64,000 bases of DNA from an uncultured Eubacterium sp. (GCA_949959185.1 CATLIX010000007.1:1-64000); one strand, 5' to 3'. Numbered from the stretch's first letter, positions 17,199 through 26,190 are shown. Notes: generated from the sequence alone by a model not told the origin. Program-made: numbers and translations.

Positions 17199-18397
17199 TA
17201 CTTCTCACCTCCCCTGCTTTTCCGCAGCTTTTTGATTTCGATACTTTCCACAAAGGCCTGTACCCGTGTCCGAAGCTGGCCGGAACTGCCTACCGCATAA
17301 GGCCGGTCTACGGAAAGTACCGGATATCCGTATTCCTCCCGCAGTACATGGGTGCCCACCATCCGCTCGTAGGCCCAGTAATCGCAGAATTTCATCTGCT
17401 CATAAATGATTCCGTCCGCATGGTATTCTTCGGCAAGCTGATTTACATAGAGACGCCTTCCCTGAATCTTCTCCCGGTTCATGTAACGGGCGCACTGGCT
17501 GGCATACATGTAATGGCGGCACACCTGTGTCAGCACATCTTCTTTCTGATTCAGGGGAATCTCCTCCCGGCCCGGCAGTGCTCCGAAACAGAACCGGTCT
17601 GCCACCACCAGCGCTCCCGCTTCTTCTATGAGCTTTATCATATCCACATCGTCAATCTCCGAACCTGCCACCATCACTCTGGCCCGGAACTGTTTCCGGT
17701 CGTCGGGCTCTCTGGCCTTTAACTCCTCCAGGGTTTCTTCCAGCATATCCATCAGCATGTCTTTGGGGCATACATAGGAAGCCAGTGTGAGCATGTGGTA
17801 TTCATATCCTGTAATCCGGGGATTTTCTTCTTTCCGGAAATCTCCGATTTCCGTGAGCAGCCGGCAGATCTTATTGTGATTCTCCACTGCCTGCTCCAGG
17901 GCTTCTTCTGAAATATCAATGCCGTATATCTCATGAAGGGGCTCAAGAATCTTACTCCTGCATTCCGACACATACACAGACAGTCCGTTATCGTCGGCTT
18001 TCATGGGAATCTCCATATAACGGTAGAAAAACTTTTCTTTGGACATGGTGTTCAGAAGTTCCATGTTCTCCACCGCCCGATTAATCATGGAGCAGGCGTC
18101 CGGCGCAATCAGACCGTCCAGGAACTGATAACCGCCCTCAATGGCCCGCTCCAGCAGGGCCCTGCTGTATTCGCACAGAAAACTGGTCATATAATAGGTA
18201 CCCATATCCATGGAACCTGTTCTGGGCGCCCGAAGCCGGACGGTAAAGACTCCCGGAAGCTCCAGCAGCACTTCCGGCACCAAGCTGCATACAGTTCCAA
18301 TGCAGATTTTCCCCTCTTCCTGGGCTTTGCGAACCAAATCGTTATTGGCCTCCTCCAGCAACCGTTCAAACTCATATAAATGTTTTAAATCTTTCAT
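17198..18397 (-). CDS. HgdB-family subunit (second half of the reductase)
   Basis: The 399-residue protein has the two-lobed HgdB fold signs: GTVCSLVPEVLLELPG near residue 33, DACSMINRAVENM near 104, and ASQCARYM in the C-terminal lobe, ending with the KFCDYWAYE and VLSVDRPY segments typical of the family. It sits 12 bases after the CooC-like gene, with AAAGGAGG as ribosome-binding site, and overlaps the 517-residue gene. In characterised relatives such subunits bind one [4Fe-4S] cluster and the thioester substrate. The actual substrate here cannot be read from sequence. Confidence 0.8.
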   Translation of the reverse strand: MKDLKHLYEFERLLEEANNDLVRKAQEEGKICIGTVCSLVPEVLLELPGVFTVRLRAPRTGSMDMGTYYMTSFLCEYSRALLERAIEGGYQFLDGLIAPDACSMINRAVENMELLNTMSKEKFFYRYMEIPMKADDNGLSVYVSECRSKILEPLHEIYGIDISEEALEQAVENHNKICRLLTEIGDFRKEENPRITGYEYHMLTLASYVCPKDMLMDMLEETLEELKAREPDDRKQFRARVMVAGSEIDDVDMIKLIEEAGALVVADRFCFGALPGREEIPLNQKEDVLTQVCRHYMYASQCARYMNREKIQGRRLYVNQLAEEYHADGIIYEQMKFCDYWAYERMVGTHVLREEYGYPVLSVDRPYAVGSSGQLRTRVQAFVESIEIKKLRKSRGGEK

Positions 18398-18409
18398 GTA
18401 TCCTCCTTT

Positions 18410-19177
18410 TCAAACACGCTCCAGGATATGTATCTTCTCCAGGGCCGCCCGGACGCCCCGGACAATGGGCGCATCCTCCGGCAGGTAAAATACGTTTTCT
18501 CCTTTTAAATCAAATTCTGTCAGTGCCCTGTCATCCTGTATTCTGGCCAGAACCGGAAGATTTCCCACATCCATATAAGAGGCTGCTTCCGGAGAAGGCA
18601 GGCGGTTGAAAATCACCCCGGCTTCCTCGTACATCACCAGTTCATCCGCTACTTTCCGTATAGTCTGCACCACCTGGGTCCCTTTTCTGCTGGAATCCGT
18701 AATCAGAAGCAAATGGGTCACCTTTTCCATTACACGCCGGTTAATCTGTTCAATCCCGGCTTCTCCGTCAATCACAATATAGTCAAAATTTCCGGAAAGA
18801 ATCCCGATTACTTCTTTCAGATAACTGTTAATCTTACAGTAGCACCCTGCCGCTTCCGGTCTTCCTACTGCGATAAAAGAAAACCCGTCCTGCTCCACCA
18901 GTGCGTCAAAAATCCGGTACCTTGCTTCTCCCAGGAGTTCAATGGCTCCTGCGGCGTCACCGCGTTCCGCCTGAGCCACTACCTCTCTGCGGATATCGTC
19001 CACCGTCACTTTTGTCTCCAGACCCAGGGCAGTGGAAAGTCCCACTGCCGGATCCGCGTCAATAGCCAGTATCTTTTTTTCAGGAAAAGAAGACACCAGC
19101 ACTTTCACCATTGCAGCCGCCAGGGACGTTTTTCCCACGCCTCCTTTCCCGGCTACTGCCAGAATTTTCGCAGCCAT
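18410..19177 (-). CDS. cooC: CooC-like nickel-insertion ATPase
   Basis: The 255-residue protein is a deviant Walker A (GKGGVGKT, residues 10-17) SIMIBI ATPase of the MinD/CooC group. It carries the CxC pair C112-Y-C114, at the same numbers as the metal-binding CxC of CooC from Carboxydothermus. CooC loads nickel into the C-cluster of CO dehydrogenase. No CODH gene is present here. It is the first gene of an operon that ends with a HypA-like chaperone, so two separate nickel-handling proteins flank an HgdB/activase set. Confidence 0.8.
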   Translation of the reverse strand: MAAKILAVAGKGGVGKTSLAAAMVKVLVSSFPEKKILAIDADPAVGLSTALGLETKVTVDDIRREVVAQAERGDAAGAIELLGEARYRIFDALVEQDGFSFIAVGRPEAAGCYCKINSYLKEVIGILSGNFDYIVIDGEAGIEQINRRVMEKVTHLLLITDSSRKGTQVVQTIRKVADELVMYEEAGVIFNRLPSPEAASYMDVGNLPVLARIQDDRALTEFDLKGENVFYLPEDAPIVRGVRAALEKIHILERV

Positions 19178-19230
19178 AGCACCCCTCCTTTTCTGAAAAT
19201 TTTCCCTTCAGAGTATAATAATCTACTCTT

Positions 19231-19260
19231 ATTTTACCAGGTAACTTCTCCTTATGTAAA
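19231..19260 (-). promoter_or_regulatory. Likely promoter of the cooC-hypA operon
   Basis: On the minus strand TTTACA (19255-19260) and TAAAAT (19231-19236) are spaced by 18 bases. The start codon of the cooC-like gene follows about 55 bases downstream. No operator is obvious. Confidence 0.45.
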
Positions 19261-19283
19261 TTGACATAATCGCAGAAATGTAC

Positions 19284-19320
19284 AAAAAAAGACTGCCCAT
19301 GAAATATTTTCAGGACAGCC
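19284..19320 (-). terminator. Terminator after the HPr-like gene
   Basis: A hairpin (19291-19320, GGCTGTCC arm with GGGCAGTC arm, some wobble pairs) is followed by seven T on the minus strand. It lies downstream of the HPr-like gene and upstream of the cooC operon promoter. Confidence 0.6.
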
Positions 19321-19383
19321 CTCTGTCTGTTGAACTTTTATTTGAAACCCTTCGTATAATTCCATCTCCGGCTCTGCTCTGTT

Positions 19384-19608
19384 TTAACAGATGAAAGACA
19401 TGATTTTTTCCCTGATGGCAGAATCTTCCGAATCGTATTTCAGGCATAAGGGGCCTGAAAAATCCAGCGCCATCACACCAAGAATTGATTTTGCATCCAC
19501 AACTCTCTGTCCGGAACCCAAATCAAAATTGGCATCACATTTGTCAATAATATTTACAAACTGTCTGATTTGTTCCACGTCACGAAATCTCACATTCACC
19601 TGCTGCAT
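19384..19608 (-). CDS. HPr-like (Crh-type) protein lacking the catalytic histidine
   Basis: The 74-residue protein keeps the second half of the HPr fold, including DAKSILGVMAL, which matches the regulatory Ser46 motif of HPr. The usual GLHARP motif with the phosphotransfer His15 is absent. The region reads RDVEQIRQF instead. Such a protein cannot relay phosphate to sugar PTS proteins. It could still be phosphorylated by HPr kinase and act as a CcpA co-repressor, as Crh does in Bacillus. It is monocistronic, with a promoter at 19702-19730 and a terminator at 19284-19320. Confidence 0.7.
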   Translation of the reverse strand: MQQVNVRFRDVEQIRQFVNIIDKCDANFDLGSGQRVVDAKSILGVMALDFSGPLCLKYDSEDSAIREKIMSFIC

Positions 19609-19701
19609 AAGTATTCCTCCCTGAATCTCCTATTCTGGTTTTGCTAAGAATTTTTCTGATACATTTTCCGGAAATTATGTTATCGGTTTCATGCTGGTAC
19701 T

Positions 19702-19730
19702 ATAATACTATCCCATAATTTTTTTGTAAA
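19702..19730 (-). promoter_or_regulatory. Promoter of the HPr-like gene
   Basis: TTTACA (19725-19730) and TATTAT (19702-19707) are 17 bases apart on the minus strand. The GGAGG ribosome-binding site and ATG at 19608 follow after an approximately 90-base leader. Confidence 0.5.
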
Positions 19731-19791
19731 TGGTCAGTTTCAACAATTCTTTTATACTTTTTTGTGTAAAATAGTGAAATCGTTTTCGTGT

Positions 19792-21105
19792 TCAGGAATA
19801 AACTTCCCCGCAGCAGGGAATATTCAGCAAAATCCTGGTGGTAAACTCTCCTTTCTGCACCTCAAAATCTGTTTCACCGTCATAACGGGAAGCTGTTTTA
19901 ATAATACTGGGCACCCCCAGCCCGGCGCCTTTCTTCGATTTGGGCAGCCCTTTATGAAAATTCACATTTTCGGCACTTGTATTGGAAAAACGGATGACAA
20001 TTTTATTTCCTTTCTGAGCAATATAAATATTGATTTCCTGATGGGAGGCTCCGGAAGACGTGCAGCCATGAATGGCATTTTCAAAGGCATTGGCAAGGAT
20101 TGCAATCCAGTCAATATCCCGAACCGCAAGATGTTCCCCCACTTTCACGTCCATATGTACCTGAATATTCCGGCTTCTGGCCTTTCTGGCATAAACGGAA
20201 AGTATACTGTTGACCGCCCGGTTCCTGGAGATATATTTTATTTTCTGATTTTCTATGTCTTCATCATACTGCTCCAGATAACCCAGGAGTTCCTCAATTT
20301 CTCCTTTGCTGGCATATTCTTTGATAAGAAGGGTGTGATGCCGCACATCATGGCGGATTCTGGCCGCCTCCTTTTCCGATTCTCTCATAATCTCCATCTG
20401 CTGGTACAGAAGCTGTTCGTTGACCTCCAGAAGTTCTTTTTCCCTCTGATAGTAATGTTCCTGTCCAAGATGGATATACAGATGGAGAATTGTATATTGC
20501 AGAACCCCTACCATAAATAAGGTAACAAATGCCCGCACCATATTAAATATGGAAAAACCCTGCAGATTGGGCCAGTAAGCCACCACCGCTCCTATCATAA
20601 CCGAGACCAGAAGGGTCACTGCGCTGAACAAATCCATTTCCTCCACCAGAAAATCCACTCCGTCCAGAAACAGACGCCGGAGCTTTATCCAGGTAAATCC
20701 AAGAACAATCACAACACAGAAAAATCTGACCAGAATATCCACCCACACATTTCCGCCAAACCACCAGCGCGCCACATCCACGCCGCAAAACACACATACT
20801 GACAGCAGATAAAAAGCCACCGCCATTTTATACAGAGACAGATAAACCCTGCCGCTGCTCATCAGCCCGCAGAAAAGCCCGGTAACAACAATAGATGAAA
20901 GACTGGCATATTTTACAAAACTCTCTGCAGCAGCAAGATACCAGAGACTGTAACCTGTGACTGCAAGACTCCCGAAAACCACATAATATCCGATGGTTTT
21001 TTTCATCACATACCTGGGCCGGTCCAACATCAGAAAAAAAGACATCATCAGTCCCATACTCATGGCATTGCGCAAAACTGCAACCCAGAATGAGCCTCCC
21101 AGCAT
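19792..21105 (-). CDS. AgrC-like membrane sensor histidine kinase (GHKL)
   Basis: The 437-residue protein has six or seven membrane helices (to about residue 215), a coiled-coil dimerisation segment with the phospho-accepting histidine in RIRHDVRHH, and a GHKL ATPase domain with FENAIHGC and GAGLGVPSI. This is the layout of AgrC/ComD peptide receptors. The start is placed at the ATG of 21105, because AAGGAGG lies nine bases upstream. A longer frame would include that site as coding. No LytTR response regulator or peptide gene is adjacent, so it is an orphan kinase. Confidence 0.75.
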   Translation of the reverse strand: MLGGSFWVAVLRNAMSMGLMMSFFLMLDRPRYVMKKTIGYYVVFGSLAVTGYSLWYLAAAESFVKYASLSSIVVTGLFCGLMSSGRVYLSLYKMAVAFYLLSVCVFCGVDVARWWFGGNVWVDILVRFFCVVIVLGFTWIKLRRLFLDGVDFLVEEMDLFSAVTLLVSVMIGAVVAYWPNLQGFSIFNMVRAFVTLFMVGVLQYTILHLYIHLGQEHYYQREKELLEVNEQLLYQQMEIMRESEKEAARIRHDVRHHTLLIKEYASKGEIEELLGYLEQYDEDIENQKIKYISRNRAVNSILSVYARKARSRNIQVHMDVKVGEHLAVRDIDWIAILANAFENAIHGCTSSGASHQEINIYIAQKGNKIVIRFSNTSAENVNFHKGLPKSKKGAGLGVPSIIKTASRYDGETDFEVQKGEFTTRILLNIPCCGEVYS

Positions 21106-21220
21106 ACTTCTATTCCTCCTTAAAAATAAGACAGTTTTTGACATAATATATCATAATCTGCTCTTGTTTCAAGGATTCAGGTATACTTTGCATATTTTTT
21201 GGTACTGTTTGCAGTCCTCT

Positions 21221-22627
21221 TTACCCTTTCCCGTTCCAGCAGTAAGTGCAGAGCCTGCACTTATCCAGTCCCGTAGCGTCCAGCATATCATCCAGCCGGT
21301 TAAACCGCAGGGAAGTAAAGCCCTGCTCCTTACGCATTTCCTCTACCATCTGTTCATATCTTTCCGATTCCGGATCCGCATACTCGGCCAGAATTTCTTC
21401 TGTTACATTCCCATGTTCCAGCTTATCAATCACCCGGCGGGAGAACAAATCCATATCCGAAGTGGAACGGGAAAAATTCAGATACTTACATCCGTATAAA
21501 ATAGGCGGGCAGGCCGGACGGACATGTACCTCCGTTGCCCCGCTCTGGTAAAGGAATTCCACCGTTTCCCGCAGCTGGGTCCCCCTTACAATGGAATCGT
21601 CAATCAGAATCATACGCTTGTCCTGAATTAAATCTTTCACTGCCAGCAGCTTCATTTTGGCAATCAGATCCCGCTTGCTCTGAATGGTGGGCATAAAGGA
21701 CCTGGGCCAGGTGGGAGTATATTTGATAAAAGGTCTGGTAAAGGGTATGCCGGATTCATTGGCATATCCGATTGCATGAGGAACGCCGGAATCCGGAACG
21801 CCCGCCACAATATCCGGCTTCACATCATCGCGTTTTGCCATCTTTTCTCCGCAGCGGTAACGCATCTGCTCCACATTCATGCCCTCATATGAACTGGCGG
21901 GATATCCATAATAAACCCAGAGGAACGTGCAGATTTTCATTTCATTTCCGGGTTCCGACAGAGTAATGCAGTCTTTCTCTGTCACCAGAACGATTTCCTC
22001 CGGCCCCAGCTCTTTATAATCAGAATATCCCAGATTGTGATAGGCAAAATTCTCAAAAGAAATGCAGAATGCGTCTTCTTTTCTGCCGATTACCACAGGT
22101 GTTCTGCCATATTTATCCCTTGCGGCATACAGCCCCTTCTGATTCATCAGAATCAGGGAAAGGGAACCTTCCACAGATTCCAGTGCATAGCGAATTCCCT
22201 CAATGAGATTTTCCTTCTGATTAATCAGAGCCGCCACCAGTTCCGTAGCGTTGATTTCTCCGCCGCTCTGCTCCATAAAGTGAGAGTGGCCCCCTTCAAA
22301 GAGCTGCTGCAGCAGCCGGTCACTGTTATCTATCCGCCCTACGGTGGTAATTGCATAAGTCCCATGGTGCGACCGTATCATCAACGGCTGAGGTTCATAA
22401 TCAGAAATACATCCGATTCCAAACCATCCTTTCATCTCGTTGACGTCTTTATCAAATTTGGTCCGAAAAGGAGCATTCTCTATATTGTGGATGGCCCGAT
22501 TAAAGCCTTTTTCACCATATACTGCCATTCCGCCACGCCTTGTTCCCAGATGGGAATGATAGTCAATGCCGAAAAACAAATCAAATACGCAATCCTGCTG
22601 TGACGCCACGCCAAAAAAACCGCCCAT
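21221..22627 (-). CDS. PurF-like amidophosphoribosyltransferase paralogue without the catalytic cysteine
   Basis: The 468-residue protein has the full class II glutaminase plus phosphoribosyltransferase architecture. The PRPP loop RMILIDDSIVRGTQL is intact at residues 338-352. The N-terminal nucleophile is missing: it starts MGGFFGVAS where true PurF has MCG. The glutaminase half therefore cannot hydrolyse glutamine in the normal way, while the PRPP site could still use ammonia or serve another role. The C-terminus ends with a CRLCTYC cluster. It is probably a paralogue rather than the main purine enzyme. No other pur genes are nearby. Confidence 0.75.
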   Translation of the reverse strand: MGGFFGVASQQDCVFDLFFGIDYHSHLGTRRGGMAVYGEKGFNRAIHNIENAPFRTKFDKDVNEMKGWFGIGCISDYEPQPLMIRSHHGTYAITTVGRIDNSDRLLQQLFEGGHSHFMEQSGGEINATELVAALINQKENLIEGIRYALESVEGSLSLILMNQKGLYAARDKYGRTPVVIGRKEDAFCISFENFAYHNLGYSDYKELGPEEIVLVTEKDCITLSEPGNEMKICTFLWVYYGYPASSYEGMNVEQMRYRCGEKMAKRDDVKPDIVAGVPDSGVPHAIGYANESGIPFTRPFIKYTPTWPRSFMPTIQSKRDLIAKMKLLAVKDLIQDKRMILIDDSIVRGTQLRETVEFLYQSGATEVHVRPACPPILYGCKYLNFSRSTSDMDLFSRRVIDKLEHGNVTEEILAEYADPESERYEQMVEEMRKEQGFTSLRFNRLDDMLDATGLDKCRLCTYCWNGKG

Positions 22628-22661
22628 TCTTCTATCCTCTTTCTTTCTGTCCTGCTGTCCG

Positions 22662-22758
22662 CCGCTTCCTGCAGCGGATTAATGTTGTAGTTTCCGCGTT
22701 TTCTGCGGAATATTTTATTTCAGGCATTATTATACATGGTTTCCATATCATTATGCAA
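22662..22758 (-). promoter_or_regulatory. Promoter and two-hairpin leader of the PurF-like gene
   Basis: On the minus strand TTGCAT (22753-22758) and TATAAT (22729-22734) are 18 bases apart. The leader then carries two short hairpins, TTCCGC/GCGGAA (22692-22710) and CCGCT/AGCGG (22662-22677), before the ribosome-binding site. I do not recognise a riboswitch class. Confidence 0.45.
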
Positions 22759-22844
22759 TCGTTTACGGATATATTTTATCAAAATTTGTATCAGTGCAAA
22801 TCTTTCTTTTCCACATGATTCTTCCTGTATTGGCTTCCTGTCAG

Positions 22845-23408
22845 TTACATCTGTCTTACAGAAAGAAGTTTCTTTGCAATTTCACAAAAATCTTCCTTTG
22901 CAGTCTCATATCTGGAGTTATCCCGCGGAATTGCCGAAGGATGAAATGTGGCAGTCAGCGCGCAGCTTTTCCGGTATGTCCAGGTCCCGTGCTGTCTGGT
23001 AATTTTAAAATCCGGTGAAATAATGCGCTGTGCGGCCACACGCCCAAGACAGACAATGATTTTGGGCTTCAAAAGAAATGTTTCGTATTTCAGATAGGGA
23101 AAACATGCCGCCTTTTCCTCCTCTTTCGGATCCCGATTGCCGGGAGGGTGGCACTTTAAAATGTTCGTAATGTAAATTTCTTCTCTGGAGAGCCCGCCCT
23201 CCTGCAAAAGACGGTCCAGCAGTTCGCCGGAGGGCCCCACAAAGGGGAGCCCCTGCCGGTCTTCCTCACCTCCCGGCGCTTCGGCAATCAGCATAATCTC
23301 TGCCTGATGGCTGCCCCGCCCCATGACCGGCCGCTGTCTGGTGCGGCTCAGCGGACAGCAGGTGCAGGTGGCCACGTGCTGTTCAATATCGTTCCATGTG
23401 TATTCCAT
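22845..23408 (-). CDS. Family 4/5-type uracil-DNA glycosylase
   Basis: The 187-residue protein matches the Fe-S uracil-DNA glycosylase family. It has N-terminal CTCCPL cysteines, motif A AEAPGGEEDRQGLPFVGPSG and motif B HPSA near residue 158. It removes uracil from DNA that arises from cytosine deamination or misincorporation. The length is normal and the ribosome-binding site AAAGGAG is well placed. It is cytoplasmic and acts in base excision repair. Confidence 0.85.
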   Translation of the reverse strand: MEYTWNDIEQHVATCTCCPLSRTRQRPVMGRGSHQAEIMLIAEAPGGEEDRQGLPFVGPSGELLDRLLQEGGLSREEIYITNILKCHPPGNRDPKEEEKAACFPYLKYETFLLKPKIIVCLGRVAAQRIISPDFKITRQHGTWTYRKSCALTATFHPSAIPRDNSRYETAKEDFCEIAKKLLSVRQM

Positions 23409-23444
23409 AAAGTCTCCTTTTGCTCCTGTCCGTATCTCTCGATT

Positions 23445-26060
23445 TTACAATGTATTACCAGTTTTACGCTCCTGACCGCCGCTCAGCCGGCACATGACCT
23501 GAAACATTTTCCGAGTGTCCACCGGCTTCGCCAGATGTTCATTCATCCCGGCATCTTTTGATAATGCAATATCTTCTTCGAATGCATTTGCCGACAGCGC
23601 TATAATGGGCACGGTTTTTGCATCTGCCCGGTCCAGACTGCGAATCACCCTGGCTGCTTCATATCCGCTCATAACCGGCATCATCAAATCCATGAGCACG
23701 CAGTCAAAAGTTCCCGGCCCGGAGGCTGTGAATGCCTCCACAGCAGCCTTTCCGTCATTGGCGGTCACAACTTCTGCGCCTGCCTCTTCAAGAATGTACT
23801 CTACGATTTCACAGTTCAGTTCATTGTCCTCCACCAGAAGCACGCACATTCCGGTCACATCGTCCTGTATATCCTCCCGGTCCTCCTCCACCGGCTCTCC
23901 CTTCCACGCATCATCAACGCGAAGAGACAAACTGATGCGGACCACACTTCCCCTGCCAGCCTGGCTGTCTACTTCGACTGTTCCTTCCATCTGCTCTACC
24001 AGATTTTTTACAATGGACATACCAAGCCCGACGCCGTTATAATTGGTTCTCGCCCCCTGATGTTCCTGCGTAAACGGCTCAAAAATGTGTTCTTTAAATT
24101 CCTCTCCAATGCCGATTCCGGTATCTTCAATAATAAACTGGCAATTTGCAGTCCCGTCCTGAAATGCAGTTTCTTTAGCCTGTACAAATACGGAACCGTG
24201 AGGACGGTTATATTTGAGCCCATTGTCAATGACATTCATCAGAATCTGTTTCAAATGCAGCGGATTTCCAATTACTCTGTGATGATGTAAACCGGATTTT
24301 TCCAGCTCCAGCCGGATTTCCCGCTCATCTGCCAGGGGTGACAGAATCGTAATACATTCTTCCAGTACGTCATGAAGGTCAAAAGATTCCTCCACTGCTG
24401 CCGGCCTCCCGCTTTCCAGCTTACTTATCTGGAGAACGTCGTTCACCAGAGACAGCAGATGCTCCGTTGACACACGGATTTTTCTCCGGCACTCTCTCTG
24501 ACGCTTTGCATCAGCCTGACTGTTTTCCAGCATAGCCAACATGCCCAGAATTCCGTTGATAGGTGTACGCAAATCATGTGACATATGGGAAAGGAATTCA
24601 CTTTTTGCCGAATTTGCCTGCCTCACCCGCTCCAGAAGCTCCATGATGGACTGTTCCTGTTTCTTCCTTGTCATCATGGTCTCCGTAATATCCTGATGGT
24701 AGCCATTCAGGCAGACACCCGGCTTTTGAAATGTTTTGTCCGGCACCCCGCCGCAGCGGACATAGATTTTCCCCAATTCCGGATGGTTCCATGGATAAAT
24801 CACCTCATTGCGTCCGGTTTCCAGCATTTCCTGTACCGCTTCCTGTACCATTGCCACATAGTCCGAATCAATACGTTCAAACCAGTGCCGGTAACATTCC
24901 TCCGGCCCGGTTTCCTCCGATACGCCCAGAAGAATCCTCATGGTCCGGTCTGCATACATCCTGGGCCGGCATCCCTCCTCCATCTCAATGGTCCAGATGC
25001 CGGTTCTGGCCCCTTCCAGAATATCTTCAAGGCTCCGCCTTGCCTCCAGTTTGTATTTCTCCTCCTGCTTCACCACATCATTGATGTCCCGCTGCGCAAA
25101 AATCGCGCAGTTCTCCTCCCCTGTATTCCCGGTGGCGGAAAAATGCATTTCCAGATACTTCAGACCTGAAAAGTTGTCTTTTACCTGATACCGGACAGAA
25201 AACTTTTTCTCTGTCCGGAGCTGAGCCAGCACATGAGCTTTCGTCGTCACAGCGCGGAGACGCTCCTGGTCCTGAGGAGCCACGCATCCGGAAATATACC
25301 GCTCCATGGCTACCTGATAACCGTCTTTAAAATGAACCTCCCAATCCAGTCCAATCCCCTTACTGCTCCGATAGACCTCGCATTCCCCTGTGTCAAGATT
25401 TACCTGACAGATACCCAGATAATCTACACTGAGAGCATGGAGCACGTTATAGCTCCGATTTTGAAGTTCGCGAAACAGATTCCGCCGCTTCAGGGAGGAT
25501 ACGATAAAATATGCCGCCGTCTGGAGCATATTTGACGCATATTCCAGTGACTTTACAGGGGGATTGTCCACACCGTAAAAGCCAATCACATTTTTGCCAT
25601 CATAAAGGGGAACCACCACAAGGGAACGAATCCCCTGCCGCTTCAGAATCTTATACTGAAGGGGATCTGTCTTCCGTATATTTTCCAGTTTCTCAATGAC
25701 AATATGCCTGCCGATGCTGAAATTCCGATACCAGCCGGCGCATACCTCCGATGGAAGGTTTTGAAGGTTATCCTTTTCCGGTTCCACCCCGCAGGCTGTC
25801 CACTCGTACGTATTGTCGTCGCCGCCGGATTCATTCTGTTCAAATATGTAGGTCCGTTCCCCGTCCAATGCTTTCCCCAGATGCTCCAGCAGCACATCCA
25901 GCGAATCGTCCGGATTTTCTTCCAGCAGGGAAGCACGCAGGCCTTCATTGATGACAGCCTCCAGATTCTGAACATTCCGTATGCTGCTGTGCTGCTCATA
26001 AGTCTCAGCATCCGCAGCCCCTTTTCTGACTTTTTCAAACATTTCTCCTGAATCATCCAT
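23445..26060 (-). CDS. Hybrid sensor histidine kinase with GAF, PAS and receiver domains
   Basis: The 871-residue cytoplasmic protein has a GAF-like domain (about 30-200), one or two PAS-like segments (about 210-490), and a HisKA domain with the phospho-histidine in LSHMSHDLRTPINGI. The ATPase domain has NGLKYNRP, DTGIGIG and GVGLGMSI boxes. The C-terminal receiver has VEDN, the phospho-aspartate in VLMDLMMPVMSG and the lysine in HLAKPV. There is no membrane segment. The start is set at the ATG of 26060 with GGAGG upstream. The next frame upstream starts with GTG inside that site. No partner regulator is adjacent. Confidence 0.8.
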   Translation of the reverse strand: MDDSGEMFEKVRKGAADAETYEQHSSIRNVQNLEAVINEGLRASLLEENPDDSLDVLLEHLGKALDGERTYIFEQNESGGDDNTYEWTACGVEPEKDNLQNLPSEVCAGWYRNFSIGRHIVIEKLENIRKTDPLQYKILKRQGIRSLVVVPLYDGKNVIGFYGVDNPPVKSLEYASNMLQTAAYFIVSSLKRRNLFRELQNRSYNVLHALSVDYLGICQVNLDTGECEVYRSSKGIGLDWEVHFKDGYQVAMERYISGCVAPQDQERLRAVTTKAHVLAQLRTEKKFSVRYQVKDNFSGLKYLEMHFSATGNTGEENCAIFAQRDINDVVKQEEKYKLEARRSLEDILEGARTGIWTIEMEEGCRPRMYADRTMRILLGVSEETGPEECYRHWFERIDSDYVAMVQEAVQEMLETGRNEVIYPWNHPELGKIYVRCGGVPDKTFQKPGVCLNGYHQDITETMMTRKKQEQSIMELLERVRQANSAKSEFLSHMSHDLRTPINGILGMLAMLENSQADAKRQRECRRKIRVSTEHLLSLVNDVLQISKLESGRPAAVEESFDLHDVLEECITILSPLADEREIRLELEKSGLHHHRVIGNPLHLKQILMNVIDNGLKYNRPHGSVFVQAKETAFQDGTANCQFIIEDTGIGIGEEFKEHIFEPFTQEHQGARTNYNGVGLGMSIVKNLVEQMEGTVEVDSQAGRGSVVRISLSLRVDDAWKGEPVEEDREDIQDDVTGMCVLLVEDNELNCEIVEYILEEAGAEVVTANDGKAAVEAFTASGPGTFDCVLMDLMMPVMSGYEAARVIRSLDRADAKTVPIIALSANAFEEDIALSKDAGMNEHLAKPVDTRKMFQVMCRLSGGQERKTGNTL

Positions 26061-26190
26061 ATGCCCGTCCTCCACATTGACTACTTCAGAAAGTTCCTGC
26101 CACTTTCCATTAAATTTAATTATACATACTGAAACACTTTTTGTACACTGTTAAAAATCCCTGATTCTCATTTAACATGTTTGTATCAGT

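Noticed and set aside
13693-19177. A complete CODH/acetyl-CoA synthase (Wood-Ljungdahl) cluster
   Set aside because: CooC and an ACS-beta-like piece are present, but no CODH catalytic subunit, corrinoid protein or methyltransferase is found in the operon.
22662-22758. Purine riboswitch in front of the PurF-like gene
   Set aside because: The two small hairpins do not form a three-way junction and the conserved purine riboswitch core bases are not visible.
23515-24042. Serine/threonine-rich plus-strand frame of 175 residues
   Set aside because: Antisense to the hybrid kinase gene. The Ser/Thr richness comes from reversed codons.
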